Assembly: GCA_965201155.1 (NCBI GenBank)
Contig: OZ241752.1
Location: forward strand, 1,116,001-1,180,000
Direction: 5' to 3'
DNA from: JANQOH01 sp965201155
Lineage (GTDB): Bacteria; Pseudomonadota; Alphaproteobacteria; UBA7887
DNA: 64,000 nucleotides
The position numbers were made by a program, and so were the translations under genes. The notes below the pieces were generated by a model. The model ran no database searches, was not told the origin of the DNA, and saw nothing but the letters and a program-made list of their open reading frames with translations. This document shows, piece after piece, positions 8,920-17,191 of this stretch (position 1 is the first letter of the stretch; the number at the start of each line of letters is the position of its first letter).

Positions 8920-9879
8920 TCACCGCTTGGTGAGTTTCGGCCCAACATACATGACATAAACGCGTCCATCAGGCCTGATCGGCCAGGAAAAATGTATCCT
9001 GAACACGGAATGCCGTTCCTTCCCATGCCACGGACAGAACAGCGTTTCATCAGCTCTTTCCGGATGTCGAAATGTCATCCTTCTTCGAAAACGCCGCTTC
9101 TCCGTTTCTGATGCATCGGTAAACAGCGCGTTATCGCCGGTAAAATGAGTCTGATAGATATGCTGCCCCTCGCTTGTTCGTTCTCCCGCTTCATCAAAAG
9201 AACCGGCAAACCGGTCCAGTATATCCAGCAGGGCGTACACGCGCGTAGCCGTGCTTAATGCGAATGGCTGTCCATATATCGATGCGAAACATCCGTCGGC
9301 AAAGGTGAGGTTCGAACACCGCCCTTCCGCTCTCGCCTTCAATGCGTTCCATGAACGAATAGGCTGCTCCGATTTCTCCAGGACCTGTCGCAGAGCTTCA
9401 GCCGTTCTCCAATTGTCGACATTCACCGACCGGTCCAGCAAGGTTTCGGCAGATCGCACCCAGGAGACGCGGATTGGAGAAAAATCCCAGGACGACGGCC
9501 TCGCGTTGATGACGCCGCACTCGGTTCCGTTCAGCATGCGGAACGCAGCTTCGCCGATACCCGTATCCGTAACGACGACGCCGTCATGATCGAGATAATC
9601 GTCCCCGTCGTGTTGCCGCAGGTCATCCCAGAAAGGGCCAATTTTGGTCCACCATGCGGCTAGGGCCTGGCGCTCGCTGTGAGGCAATCGGTCAAGGGTC
9701 TGCGGTAAATTCATTCCGGTAACTGGCGCTACACTCCTGAAGGGTCCGTGACAATGAATTTCCCGTCCGAAGTCGCGTGCAACTCTTCTCAACCGCATCA
9801 ATCCCGCAATAGCCTGGCGAAATGCTGACAGATTATTGAACTGTCCGTCTATGGATAAATCATTAAGCAACAGATCCAC
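8920..9879 (-). CDS. uncharacterised protein, third gene of DUF262/ATPase cassette
   Basis: A 319-residue soluble protein that I cannot place in a named family. It opens with NDLSIDGQFNNLSAFRQAI, has a central region rich in Trp and Arg, and ends with a distinct block, LFCPWHGKERHSVFRIHFSW then VYVMYVGPKLTKR. The last block (HGK, RIHFSWP, YVGPK) has the look of a small RelE/ParE-type beta sheet, but this is only a resemblance. It begins with GTG 3 bp after the ATPase stop, behind GGAG, so it is translationally linked to the ATPase. Base composition is less GC-rich than the flanking metabolic genes. It ends 43 bp before the alcohol dehydrogenase start. Confidence 0.7.
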   Translation of the reverse strand: MDLLLNDLSIDGQFNNLSAFRQAIAGLMRLRRVARDFGREIHCHGPFRSVAPVTGMNLPQTLDRLPHSERQALAAWWTKIGPFWDDLRQHDGDDYLDHDGVVVTDTGIGEAAFRMLNGTECGVINARPSSWDFSPIRVSWVRSAETLLDRSVNVDNWRTAEALRQVLEKSEQPIRSWNALKARAEGRCSNLTFADGCFASIYGQPFALSTATRVYALLDILDRFAGSFDEAGERTSEGQHIYQTHFTGDNALFTDASETEKRRFRRRMTFRHPERADETLFCPWHGKERHSVFRIHFSWPIRPDGRVYVMYVGPKLTKR

Positions 9880-9882
9880 AGT

Positions 9883-11073
9883 TTAGCTCCATCCGGCAAA
9901 ATAATTGATATCTCTCTCGAATTGATCGAAAAAACCTTCGGGCCAATTATCGATATTTCCGTTCACATCAAGCATTGGCCGTTCGATCTGCGGAGTATCG
10001 TTGCGTTCGCTCTCGTACCTGGAGCGTATAAAGTAAAGCGCCACATCCTCCGGGGGTACAATTTCGTCCCTCACCGCGCGTCTGACGCCATTTAGAACAT
10101 GATCGCTGTGGGTTTCGAGAATTACTTGCACGCCGGCCGTAGCGACCCAGGTCAGAAATTCGCCCATCGCGGCCTGACCAGCAGGATGGAGATGTATTTC
10201 GGGATTCTCCACCAGCAGCAGGCCATCTTCCTTTCGCGACAATGCGGCCACTACGATCGGCAATACCTGTGTCAGACCGAAACCGGTATGCAGCGGGCGA
10301 TGGGAATCAACGCTTCTCGAAGTTCTCAGTCCCAGTTTTACAGCGTTCGCGCCCGGGATTTCTTCTACGGAAATTTCGCAGTGCGGGAATAACACCCTCA
10401 TGTGAGCTTCGGTTTGTCTGATCAGCGTCGGAGGTGTACCATCCTTCACCAACCTGTTGAGAACAAGCTCGTCGCGGCTCGTATGAAGAATACTAATGGC
10501 ATGCTCTCCGCGCGAGCCGACGACAGGTGTAAGCTGGGGGTCCTCGAGAGAATAAAATTCCCTGGGGCCAAGACGTTCTGCCGTGAGATAGGCCAAGTCT
10601 CGCAATCTGTCGGAGAGCGACGCAACTGCCGGTGATGAGTACAGTTCATGCGGCAGCAAATATCGAAAACGGTGCTGCCCGTCTTTCTCCCACTCGCCGT
10701 GATCTGAATCGCCGCGCACGAAATCCAACGCCATCGACATGTCCTCGGTAGCGCCGATGAACTGCCACTCGTAACGGGAATCATCACCGTCAGCCAGACT
10801 GATTCCCCATGCTCTATGCCCGTGGCGCTGGCCAATTCGACCATGAAGCTGGTCTGTGACGTCGGCGACGGTGCCAAGCCGAAGCGCAGAACCGTTGAGC
10901 ATCAAGCGCGATGACCACTCGTGTTCACGCATGGTCTGATGCATTAGCACGAATGCTTGGAGAATGGACGATTTGCCGGAGGCGTTGGTACCGGACAATA
11001 GTGTCAGCGGGGAGAGAGGGAGTTTCAGTGCTTCAAAACACTTGAAATTTCGCAAATCAATCTGCGTAAGCAC
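9883..11073 (-). CDS. AAA/SMC-type ATPase with DUF3696-like C-terminus
   Basis: A 396-residue ATPase of the RecF/SMC/OLD-like ABC class. Walker A is GTNASGKSS (residues 28-36), the signature-like segment is TGFGLTQVLPIVV, Walker B is GLLLVENPEIHLHPAGQ, and the H-loop is LETHSDHVLNGVRRAV. The last 60 residues (VALYFIRSRYES to the end) match the C-terminal block seen in ATPases annotated DUF3696; no TOPRIM nuclease domain is visible. The GTG at 11073 is preferred because GAGGAGG lies 6 bases before it; an ATG at 11088 would add five residues. Its start overlaps the DUF262 gene, and the third gene follows after 3 bp. Such ATPases often serve as sensors or motors in phage-defence modules. Confidence 0.85.
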   Translation of the reverse strand: MLTQIDLRNFKCFEALKLPLSPLTLLSGTNASGKSSILQAFVLMHQTMREHEWSSRLMLNGSALRLGTVADVTDQLHGRIGQRHGHRAWGISLADGDDSRYEWQFIGATEDMSMALDFVRGDSDHGEWEKDGQHRFRYLLPHELYSSPAVASLSDRLRDLAYLTAERLGPREFYSLEDPQLTPVVGSRGEHAISILHTSRDELVLNRLVKDGTPPTLIRQTEAHMRVLFPHCEISVEEIPGANAVKLGLRTSRSVDSHRPLHTGFGLTQVLPIVVAALSRKEDGLLLVENPEIHLHPAGQAAMGEFLTWVATAGVQVILETHSDHVLNGVRRAVRDEIVPPEDVALYFIRSRYESERNDTPQIERPMLDVNGNIDNWPEGFFDQFERDINYFAGWS

Positions 11074-11908
11074 CCAGAACCTCCTCAAACACTCCCTGAG
11101 CCATTTCGAAGCGGCACTTCACGGCGCTCGTACTGTTTGTGCTATATGTGATTGCCGTTTTGAAGTCCTTATCGTCGAGCAAATTATGTATTCGTTCGAG
11201 GAAGCGGTTGGCGCGACCAATTACGTGGTCCTCCCCATAGTGCGATAATCCTGTGGACATGACGTCCCACAACGCAGCATTCAGCACATTCCGGTAGGTT
11301 TGTCCGGGTGTGTGTTTTCGAAATGCGTGACGGTTGCGCATTTGCTGCCTTGTCAGGGGCACGCCGCCATTGACTCTCTCGAAGATGTCCATACGGGCCT
11401 GTTCCGGCACCTTTGAATCAATAATATAGAATATCAAATTGGAATCTTCGATTCTATTCTGAAATTTGGGAGAAATATCAGAGAATCTCTTGTTATGCAA
11501 TTCCTCTCTTTTCGGGAGACTCAACTTCAGTTCATCTCCCAGGAAAGACCTGAATGTTGACAAACGCTGTAACCCGTCTACAACTACCATTTTCCCTTCG
11601 TCATTTTCCGCCATATAGAACACAGGTAAAGGCACCCTCATGATAACAGACTCTATCAACTTGCTCTGCTTATCTTGAGACCAAATGAAATCTCGCTGAA
11701 AATCAGGATTCAAAACGTAGTTCTCTTGTTTAATTCTTCGAACAACACTGTCGATAGTTCGTGTTTCATTGCGGATCAACAGTTCATCAATCGGGTAATC
11801 CCCCCAAGACGCATCATTGCGCTCCAGGCCCTCAATGCCGTCGTCGGTGTCCGGGCGACGGTTATCATCATGCCGGGGTTCGGCAGGAACAATATCAGTC
11901 GTCATCAC
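11057..11908 (-). CDS. DUF262 domain protein (GmrSD/ParB-like nuclease fold)
   Basis: A 283-residue protein. The DUF262 core is visible as YVLNPDFQRDFIWSQDKQSKLIESVIMRVPLPVFYM (residues 64-99), then DGLQRLSTF (111-119), then IFERVNGGVPLTRQQMRN (175-192). The usual signature is DGQQR; here the middle residue is Leu. In GmrSD the DUF262 domain is the GmrS-type nucleotide-binding part; here it stands alone without a DUF1524 HNH domain. The gene is notably AT-rich (around 11400-11760) against its high-GC neighbours, a sign of recent transfer. It lies 24 bp downstream of the dioxygenase gene, on the same strand, and overlaps the ATPase gene by 17 bp. Confidence 0.88.
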   Translation of the reverse strand: MMTTDIVPAEPRHDDNRRPDTDDGIEGLERNDASWGDYPIDELLIRNETRTIDSVVRRIKQENYVLNPDFQRDFIWSQDKQSKLIESVIMRVPLPVFYMAENDEGKMVVVDGLQRLSTFRSFLGDELKLSLPKREELHNKRFSDISPKFQNRIEDSNLIFYIIDSKVPEQARMDIFERVNGGVPLTRQQMRNRHAFRKHTPGQTYRNVLNAALWDVMSTGLSHYGEDHVIGRANRFLERIHNLLDDKDFKTAITYSTNSTSAVKCRFEMAQGVFEEVLGAYAD

Positions 11909-11932
11909 TTGATCATCCGTGGGGGCGCAGTG

Positions 11933-12832
11933 TCACTCGGCGGCGAGGGGTTTTGGGGTGTGGTTGAAATAGTTGTGTTGCAGGGTGCGCTGGTTTTCGT
12001 AGATGGAGCCTTGGTGAACGGCCTTGGGGAAGGGCATGCGGACCGGGACATCGGCGAGGCGCGGGGCGAGGCTGGGGCGGCCGCGCACGACGCGGGAGCA
12101 GAAACCCTCGAAATCATCGACAGATTCCGTGCCGGCCAGCGGCCAGGCGTCAGCTGCGGCATACTCGAACAGCAGCAGGCGGCGCGGCGCCGTTGAATGA
12201 TTGAGTTGGGAGCCGTGAATAAGGCGTGCATGGTGGATGGAGATCGATCCGGCAGCCGCGGTCACGGGGACTGCGTTCGCAAAGTCGATATCGACCGTGT
12301 CGGGATCGATCGCGCCGCAAAACGCGCCCTCGGCATGGTGGTCGTAAACCGGTCCCTTATGTGTTTCCGGCAACATGAGGAGCGGGCCGTTTTCGGGCGT
12401 CATGTCGTCCAGCAGGATGCCGACGGCAAGCACATCATCATTGGTATGGGGGTAGAACGCCCAGTCCTGGTGCCATTCCACGGGTGCGCCATAGCCGGCG
12501 GCCTTCATGTTGACCTTGCCGCCCGGGCGCATGCGGATGTCCTCGCCGATCAGCAGGGCAAGGATATCGGTGATGCGCGGATGCGCGGCGAGTTCACGAT
12601 AGAAGGGGTGTGCGAGATAGGGTTTCTTGATGCGCCGCACGCGCGGGCGGTCGGGGTGGTGGCTGTCTTCGAGATCAAGGAATTCGCTGTGTGCGGTGAG
12701 GCCGCGTGCGCCTGCCGTTACTTCCTCGGTGACGCGCCGCAATTCGGCGAGCAGTTCCGGGCCGAGCAGGTCGTGCACGACCAAATATCCGCGTTCGTGG
12801 TAATGGGAGACATCTTCCTGGCTGACCATCAT
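11933..12832 (-). CDS. phytanoyl-CoA dioxygenase family protein
   Basis: A 299-residue Fe(II)/2-oxoglutarate oxygenase. The iron ligands HxD are seen in VEWHQDWAFYPHT (about residues 119-131), and the distal His in HHARLIHGSQLNHS (about 206-219), followed by an Arg in APRRLLLFEYAA that would hold 2-oxoglutarate. PENGPLLMLPETHKGP is a standard family block. It hydroxylates an unknown substrate in the cytoplasm. The start overlaps the stop of the MoaD-like gene by 4 bp, so it belongs to the molybdenum hydroxylase operon. Confidence 0.87.
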   Translation of the reverse strand: MMVSQEDVSHYHERGYLVVHDLLGPELLAELRRVTEEVTAGARGLTAHSEFLDLEDSHHPDRPRVRRIKKPYLAHPFYRELAAHPRITDILALLIGEDIRMRPGGKVNMKAAGYGAPVEWHQDWAFYPHTNDDVLAVGILLDDMTPENGPLLMLPETHKGPVYDHHAEGAFCGAIDPDTVDIDFANAVPVTAAAGSISIHHARLIHGSQLNHSTAPRRLLLFEYAAADAWPLAGTESVDDFEGFCSRVVRGRPSLAPRLADVPVRMPFPKAVHQGSIYENQRTLQHNYFNHTPKPLAAE

Positions 12833-13080
12833 AGTCCTCCGCCGATCTTGGGGAGCAGATAGACTTCGCTGTCGGGCGCGACAGCCTCCAGCATGGCGTC
12901 CTGCAGAATTTCGCCGTCAATGGCGATTGCCATGCCTTCCCGGATCATTGCGGCCATGCCGGGGAAGCGGGAGTCGAGACCGCGCACGAGGTCGCGCACG
13001 GTCTCTCCCTCCACTTCAATTTCCGCTTTGCCGCCGGCGTATTGCTGGGCGACGCTCAGCGGCAAGACGACTCGCGGCAT
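12829..13080 (-). CDS. MoaD/ThiS family protein
   Basis: An 83-residue ubiquitin-like sulfur carrier. It has the beta-grasp pattern (VEGETVRDLVRGLDSRFPGM, then VYLLPKIGGGL) and a C-terminal Gly-Gly, but with one further Gly and a Leu after it (IGGGL). Canonical MoaD/ThiS end exactly in Gly-Gly, so the tail would need trimming or the protein may not act as a thiocarboxylate carrier. It sits directly after the molybdopterin subunit gene (4 bp), a context suggesting a role in cofactor or substrate sulfur supply for that operon. Confidence 0.8.
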   Translation of the reverse strand: MPRVVLPLSVAQQYAGGKAEIEVEGETVRDLVRGLDSRFPGMAAMIREGMAIAIDGEILQDAMLEAVAPDSEVYLLPKIGGGL

Positions 13081-13084
13081 GGGT

Positions 13085-15379
13085 TCAGGCGCCCTGGCCG
13101 TTACTTTCCAGCGCTGCCACGATGCGCGGCGGCGACATGGGCAGGTCAGTCATACGCAGCCCCAGCGCGTCCTGAATGGCGTTGGCAACCGCTGCCATGG
13201 GCGGAATGATCGGCACTTCGCCGACTCCGCGCACACCGTAGGGATGGCGAGGATTGGGCACCTCCACCAGCACTGTGTCGATCATCGGCAGGTCGGACGC
13301 GACCGGCATGCGGTAGTCGAGGAACCCCGGATTTTCCATCCGTCCCTGGTCGTCGTAGATATATTCCTCGTTGAGGGCCCAGCCAATGCCCTGGGCGACG
13401 CCGCCCTGCAACTGGCCTTCGACGTAGGAAGGATGCACGGCCGTGCCGACATCCTGCACCGCAGTGTAGCGCAGGATGGTAACGGCGCCGGTTTCCTCAT
13501 CGACTTCGACATCGCAGATATGCGCGCCGAAACCGGGGCCGGCGCCGCGCGCGGTGAATTGCGCATGGCCGTTGATGGGGCCGCCGGTCGCTGCGCACTG
13601 GCCGGCGATTTCCGCCAGGGACATGGGTTCGAAGTCGCCGGCATTGCTGCCCGCGGGACGCGCAGATCCATTGTCCCACACCACCGCGTCTACCGGGATA
13701 TCCCAGATCTTGGCGGCACGGCTGCGCATTTCGTCGACCACCTGCTTGGCCGCCTCGACCACTGCCATGCCACTGGCGAAGGTCACCCGGCTGCCGCCGG
13801 TGAGGAAGCTGTAGCCGATGGAACTGGTGTCGGCGACGATGGGCCGGACCTTGGACACGTCGATTCCCAGCACTTCGGCGGCCATGATCGCCATGGAGGC
13901 GCGGCTGCCGCCGATATCGGGATTGCCGGTGGCGACGGTTGCCGAGCCGTCTTCGTTGATCAGGACCTGCGCGCTGGATTCCCCGCCGATATTGAACCAG
14001 AAGCCGGTGGCGAAGCCCCGCCCGCGTTTCGGGCCGGATTCGGCCTTGTCGAGTTTGGCCTGGTAATGGGGGTGATTTTTCGCCGCCTCCAGCGTTTCAA
14101 CATAGCCGATGGGGCCGAATTTGGGGCCGTAGGCGGCTTGGGTGCCTTCCTTTGCGGCGTTTTTCTTGCGCAGTTCGATCGGGTCCATGCCGATTTCTCG
14201 CGCGAGTTCGTCGATCACGCTTTCGACGCCGAATTCGGAGATCGGCGCGCCGGGGGCGCGATAGGCGGCCACTTTCGGACGGTTGGTCACGACATCGAAG
14301 CCGATGACGAGCACATTCTCCAGATCGTAGGGAGCAAAAGCGGTCATGCAGCCTGGGCCGATGGGGGAACCGGGGAAGGCGCCTGCCTGGTATTTCAGGT
14401 CCGCTTGCCCGGCGGTGATCCGGCCGTCCCTGGTGACGCCCATCTTGATCCAGGTCGCTGCGCCCGAAGTGGGGCCGCTGGCGCGGAACACTTCTTCGCG
14501 GGTCATGGTCATGCGCACGGCGCGACCGGACTTCTTCGACAGCAGCACGGCGACCGGTTCGAGATAGATCAGGGTCTTGCCGCCGAAGCCGCCGCCGATT
14601 TCAGCCGGGGAGACGCGAATTTGCGCTGCTTCGATGCCGAGCACGTTCGCGGTGTAGTTGCGCACCATGAACTGGCCCTGACTGGAGCACCAGATATGAA
14701 TCTGACCGTCTTCCGAATATTCGGCGACGACGGCGTGCGGTTCGATATAGCCTTGATGCACCGGCTTGGTGGTGAAAGAGCGCTCGATGACGACATCGGC
14801 GTCGGCAAAGCCTTTTTCGACATCGCCGAGTGTGAACTGCATGCGCTTGGCGACATTGGAGGGCTTGTCCGGTTTCGGGGACACGCCATCGGTGAACAGG
14901 TCGTCATGGAGGATGGGTGCGTCGTCGGCCATGGCCTCCACCACGTCGATGACGTGGGGCAGCACTTCATATTCGACCTCAATGAGGTCGGCCGCCTGTG
15001 CTGCGACTGCGGCGCTGGTCGCGGCGACCGAGGCGACGATATGCCCGTCATAGAGCACCTTGTCGCGTGCCATGACGTTTTTGGACATGTCGACGAAGTT
15101 GACCTGTGCCTCGCGCCCCGAGAAGAACTCGGCCTGGTCGAGCGCCGGGAAATCCGCGCCCGTGACGACGGCCTTGACGCCAGGCAGGGCTTCGGCCCGC
15201 GAGGTGTCGATGGAGATGATGCGGGCGTGGGCGTGGGGGCTGCGCACGGTGCGGCCGTGCAACATGCCGGGGAGATTGAGATCGGCGCCGAATTTGGCGC
15301 GGCCGGTGACTTTGTCGACGCCGTCCGGGCGAATCGGCCGGGTGCCGACCACACGATATCCCGAATTGCCGTTTTTCAT
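13085..15379 (-). CDS. xanthine dehydrogenase family molybdopterin-binding subunit
   Basis: A 764-residue catalytic subunit of a molybdenum hydroxylase. The N-terminal ald_Xan_dh_C domain starts near VTGRAKFGADLNLPGMLHGR; the Mo-binding parts include GGGFGGKTLIYLEPVAVLLS, the active-site loop AYRAPGAPISEFGVES, GGESSAQVLINEDGSATV, and the Glu-bearing segment GVGEVPIIPPMAAVANAI near the C-terminus. The loop AYRAPGAP differs from CO dehydrogenase (AYRGAGR or AYxCSFR) and is closer to hydroxybenzoyl-CoA reductase / xanthine dehydrogenase types. The substrate is undetermined. It is the third gene of an operon with the FAD and 2Fe-2S subunits, 2 bp after the latter. Confidence 0.92.
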   Translation of the reverse strand: MKNGNSGYRVVGTRPIRPDGVDKVTGRAKFGADLNLPGMLHGRTVRSPHAHARIISIDTSRAEALPGVKAVVTGADFPALDQAEFFSGREAQVNFVDMSKNVMARDKVLYDGHIVASVAATSAAVAAQAADLIEVEYEVLPHVIDVVEAMADDAPILHDDLFTDGVSPKPDKPSNVAKRMQFTLGDVEKGFADADVVIERSFTTKPVHQGYIEPHAVVAEYSEDGQIHIWCSSQGQFMVRNYTANVLGIEAAQIRVSPAEIGGGFGGKTLIYLEPVAVLLSKKSGRAVRMTMTREEVFRASGPTSGAATWIKMGVTRDGRITAGQADLKYQAGAFPGSPIGPGCMTAFAPYDLENVLVIGFDVVTNRPKVAAYRAPGAPISEFGVESVIDELAREIGMDPIELRKKNAAKEGTQAAYGPKFGPIGYVETLEAAKNHPHYQAKLDKAESGPKRGRGFATGFWFNIGGESSAQVLINEDGSATVATGNPDIGGSRASMAIMAAEVLGIDVSKVRPIVADTSSIGYSFLTGGSRVTFASGMAVVEAAKQVVDEMRSRAAKIWDIPVDAVVWDNGSARPAGSNAGDFEPMSLAEIAGQCAATGGPINGHAQFTARGAGPGFGAHICDVEVDEETGAVTILRYTAVQDVGTAVHPSYVEGQLQGGVAQGIGWALNEEYIYDDQGRMENPGFLDYRMPVASDLPMIDTVLVEVPNPRHPYGVRGVGEVPIIPPMAAVANAIQDALGLRMTDLPMSPPRIVAALESNGQGA

Positions 15380-15381
15380 GG

Positions 15382-15858
15382 TCAGGCTCCTCTCATTTCA
15401 GCAGCGGCGCTCTGAACGGCGCGGACAATCTTGTCATAGCCCGTGCAGCGGCACAGATTGCCGGCCAGCCAGTAGCGGATTTCGGTTTCGCTCGGGTTTG
15501 TGTCGCGGTCGAGCAGGGCCTTGGCGGCGACCAGGAAACCGGGGGTGCAGAACCCGCATTGCAAGGCTGCTTCCTCGAGGAAAGCGCGTTGCACGGGGTG
15601 CAGGGTGTCGCCGTCGGCCATTCCCTCGATGGTTTCGATTTCCCGTCCCTGAGCCTCCACCCCGAGTGCGAGGCAGGCGCAGACAAGGCGTCCGTCGAGC
15701 ATCACGCTGCAGGCGCCGCAATCGCCGGACGCGCACCCTTCCTTGGTGCCGTTGAGGTGCTGTTCGTCGCGTAATACGTCGAGCAGTGTCTGCGATGTAT
15801 CGCACAGGAACTCGACCGGCTCGCCATTGACACTGGTCGTGATGTGATGCCGCGCCAT
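15382..15858 (-). CDS. (2Fe-2S)-binding subunit of molybdenum hydroxylase
   Basis: A 158-residue electron-transfer subunit with two 2Fe-2S clusters. The plant-type cluster uses CASGDCGACSVMLDG (about residues 42-56); the second uses CGFCTPGFLVAAKALL and CRCTGYDKIV. The start MARHHITTSVNGEPVEF at 15858 is chosen over the longer frame because it overlaps the upstream stop as TAATG and is the normal family start. It relays electrons from the molybdenum site to the FAD subunit. Confidence 0.92.
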   Translation of the reverse strand: MARHHITTSVNGEPVEFLCDTSQTLLDVLRDEQHLNGTKEGCASGDCGACSVMLDGRLVCACLALGVEAQGREIETIEGMADGDTLHPVQRAFLEEAALQCGFCTPGFLVAAKALLDRDTNPSETEIRYWLAGNLCRCTGYDKIVRAVQSAAAEMRGA

Positions 15859-16721
15859 TAGTTGCTCCTTGCTCGTTCGTAGGCGATGCCTGCCGCCCGG
15901 CGCGCCAGAACGCCGGCGACCTTGATGCGATAGCTGACGGTGCCGCGCTTGTCGTCGATGGGTGAGCATGTTGCGCGGGCAGCGGCGTCGAGCGCCGCGA
16001 GAGCGTCGTCCCCCAGCGTGGTGCCGACAAGACCGGCATCCGATACCAGGCGTACAGTTGGCGCGACGGCGCCGAGAGCCACCCGGGCGGCAGTGATGAC
16101 GCCGTCGGTGTCAACGGCCAGGCAGGTGCCGGCGCCGACGATGGCGATGTCCATTTCGGTGCGCGGGATCATGCGCAAATAGGCGTCGCCGGTTCCTGAC
16201 CCCGCTGCCGGGAGGCGGAAATCGACGACGATTTCGCCGCGCTGCAGCGCCGTCTGGCCGGGACCTGTGCAGACATCCTCCGCTGCCAGGTCGCGGCGTC
16301 CATCGGGGCCGGCGACGGTGCACACGGCGCCGGCGGCGACAAGCGCCGGCACGCTGTCTGCGGCGGGCGAGGCGTTGCACAGATTGCCGCCGGGCGTTGC
16401 CCGCCCCTGGATTTGCGTTGAACCGATCAGTTCGGTGGCTTCCACGACACCGGGCCATGCTGCCTTGAGCGCCGCATGTTCTCCCATTTCGGCGCCGGAG
16501 ACGGCGGCGCCGATGCGGAACGCGCCGTCCTGTTCGCCGATGTCGCACATCTCCGCGATATGCTTGACATCCACGATCAGGCCGGGGCGCACGGTTCCCG
16601 CGTGCATCTGGACCAGCAGATCGGTTCCTCCGGCCAGCACGCGGCCGCTGCCATTTGCACTGGCAAGCAGCGCCACCGCCTCGTCGACCGTGTGCGGCGC
16701 TTCATACTGAATTGCGTTCAT
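15858..16721 (-). CDS. FAD-binding subunit of molybdenum hydroxylase (CoxM-like)
   Basis: A 287-residue protein with the CO-dehydrogenase flavoprotein fold. The N-terminal FAD segments are VLAGGTDLLVQMHAG (about residues 33-47) and QIQGRATPGGNLCNASPAADSVPAL (about 102-126), followed by the C-terminal CO_deh_flav domain ending AGVLARRAAGIAY. It is the first gene of the operon and overlaps the 2Fe-2S gene by 1 bp. A 470-bp upstream region separates it from the divergent YtoQ gene and should hold its promoter. Confidence 0.92.
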   Translation of the reverse strand: MNAIQYEAPHTVDEAVALLASANGSGRVLAGGTDLLVQMHAGTVRPGLIVDVKHIAEMCDIGEQDGAFRIGAAVSGAEMGEHAALKAAWPGVVEATELIGSTQIQGRATPGGNLCNASPAADSVPALVAAGAVCTVAGPDGRRDLAAEDVCTGPGQTALQRGEIVVDFRLPAAGSGTGDAYLRMIPRTEMDIAIVGAGTCLAVDTDGVITAARVALGAVAPTVRLVSDAGLVGTTLGDDALAALDAAARATCSPIDDKRGTVSYRIKVAGVLARRAAGIAYERARSN

Positions 16722-17191
16722 GAGCTCCCTTCATGCCTGAGTTCCGCACCATCGGCGGCACGGCAGCCGCCGCATCATAAAGACCGGGGCGCAGAACCGC
16801 GAGAAACGCGAGAAACGATGGCGCGGTATTGGCTTCTCCTGCCGCCCGCGATGCGGGGGCCGGACAATATTACCCGCACCGGCGCCGCCGAGACAATGAC
16901 CCGCCGCCCGCGTGGGTGCAGCGGCGCAGGAGATTATCGCACAAAGTGGGATTTGCCGGCATTTGCAGCATCCCGTCCGCCATTCCAAGCACTGTCAAAA
17001 ATCCATGATACACACATAATAAACAGAGTGTTATGGATTTTGCAAGGGTCTGTTTCCCGGGTCCGGGTCCGGCGTGTACAGATGCGCCTGCGGGGGTGGA
17101 CATGGCGGATGCACAGCCACATCTATTACAGCATTCCATGCAGTGTCCGGGCGGTGTACCCGGCGCTGCGGCAAACAGCGGAGAAGGATTG
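16722..17191. other. intergenic region between divergent hydroxylase operon and ytoQ-like gene
   Basis: About 470 bp with no convincing gene. It contains one AT-rich island around 16995-17042 with an inverted repeat and promoter-like hexamers, described separately. The rest is GC-rich with no recognised element. It must contain the promoters for both the leftward molybdenum hydroxylase operon and the rightward YtoQ gene. Confidence 0.5.
16992..17041 (+). promoter_or_regulatory. candidate promoter with 9-bp inverted repeat
   Basis: CTGTCA at 16992-16997 and CATAAT at 17015-17020 are separated by 17 bases, a fair sigma-70 spacing for rightward transcription. An inverted repeat, AAAATCCAT at 16998-17006 and ATGGATTTT at 17033-17041, brackets the -10 element, with the right arm falling near the expected start site. 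It could be a repressor site. The assignment rests on pattern only. Confidence 0.35.

Noticed and set aside
9301..9330. GGTTCGAAC word resembling a tRNA T-loop
   Set aside because: It lies within the third cassette gene, and no cloverleaf can be drawn around it. No tRNA was found in the window.
12893..15415. An 840-codon open frame on the plus strand opposite the molybdopterin subunit
   Set aside because: It is antisense to a clear 764-residue enzyme, is rich in His/Gly/Asp-type shadow composition and shows no family motif. High GC content produces such frames.
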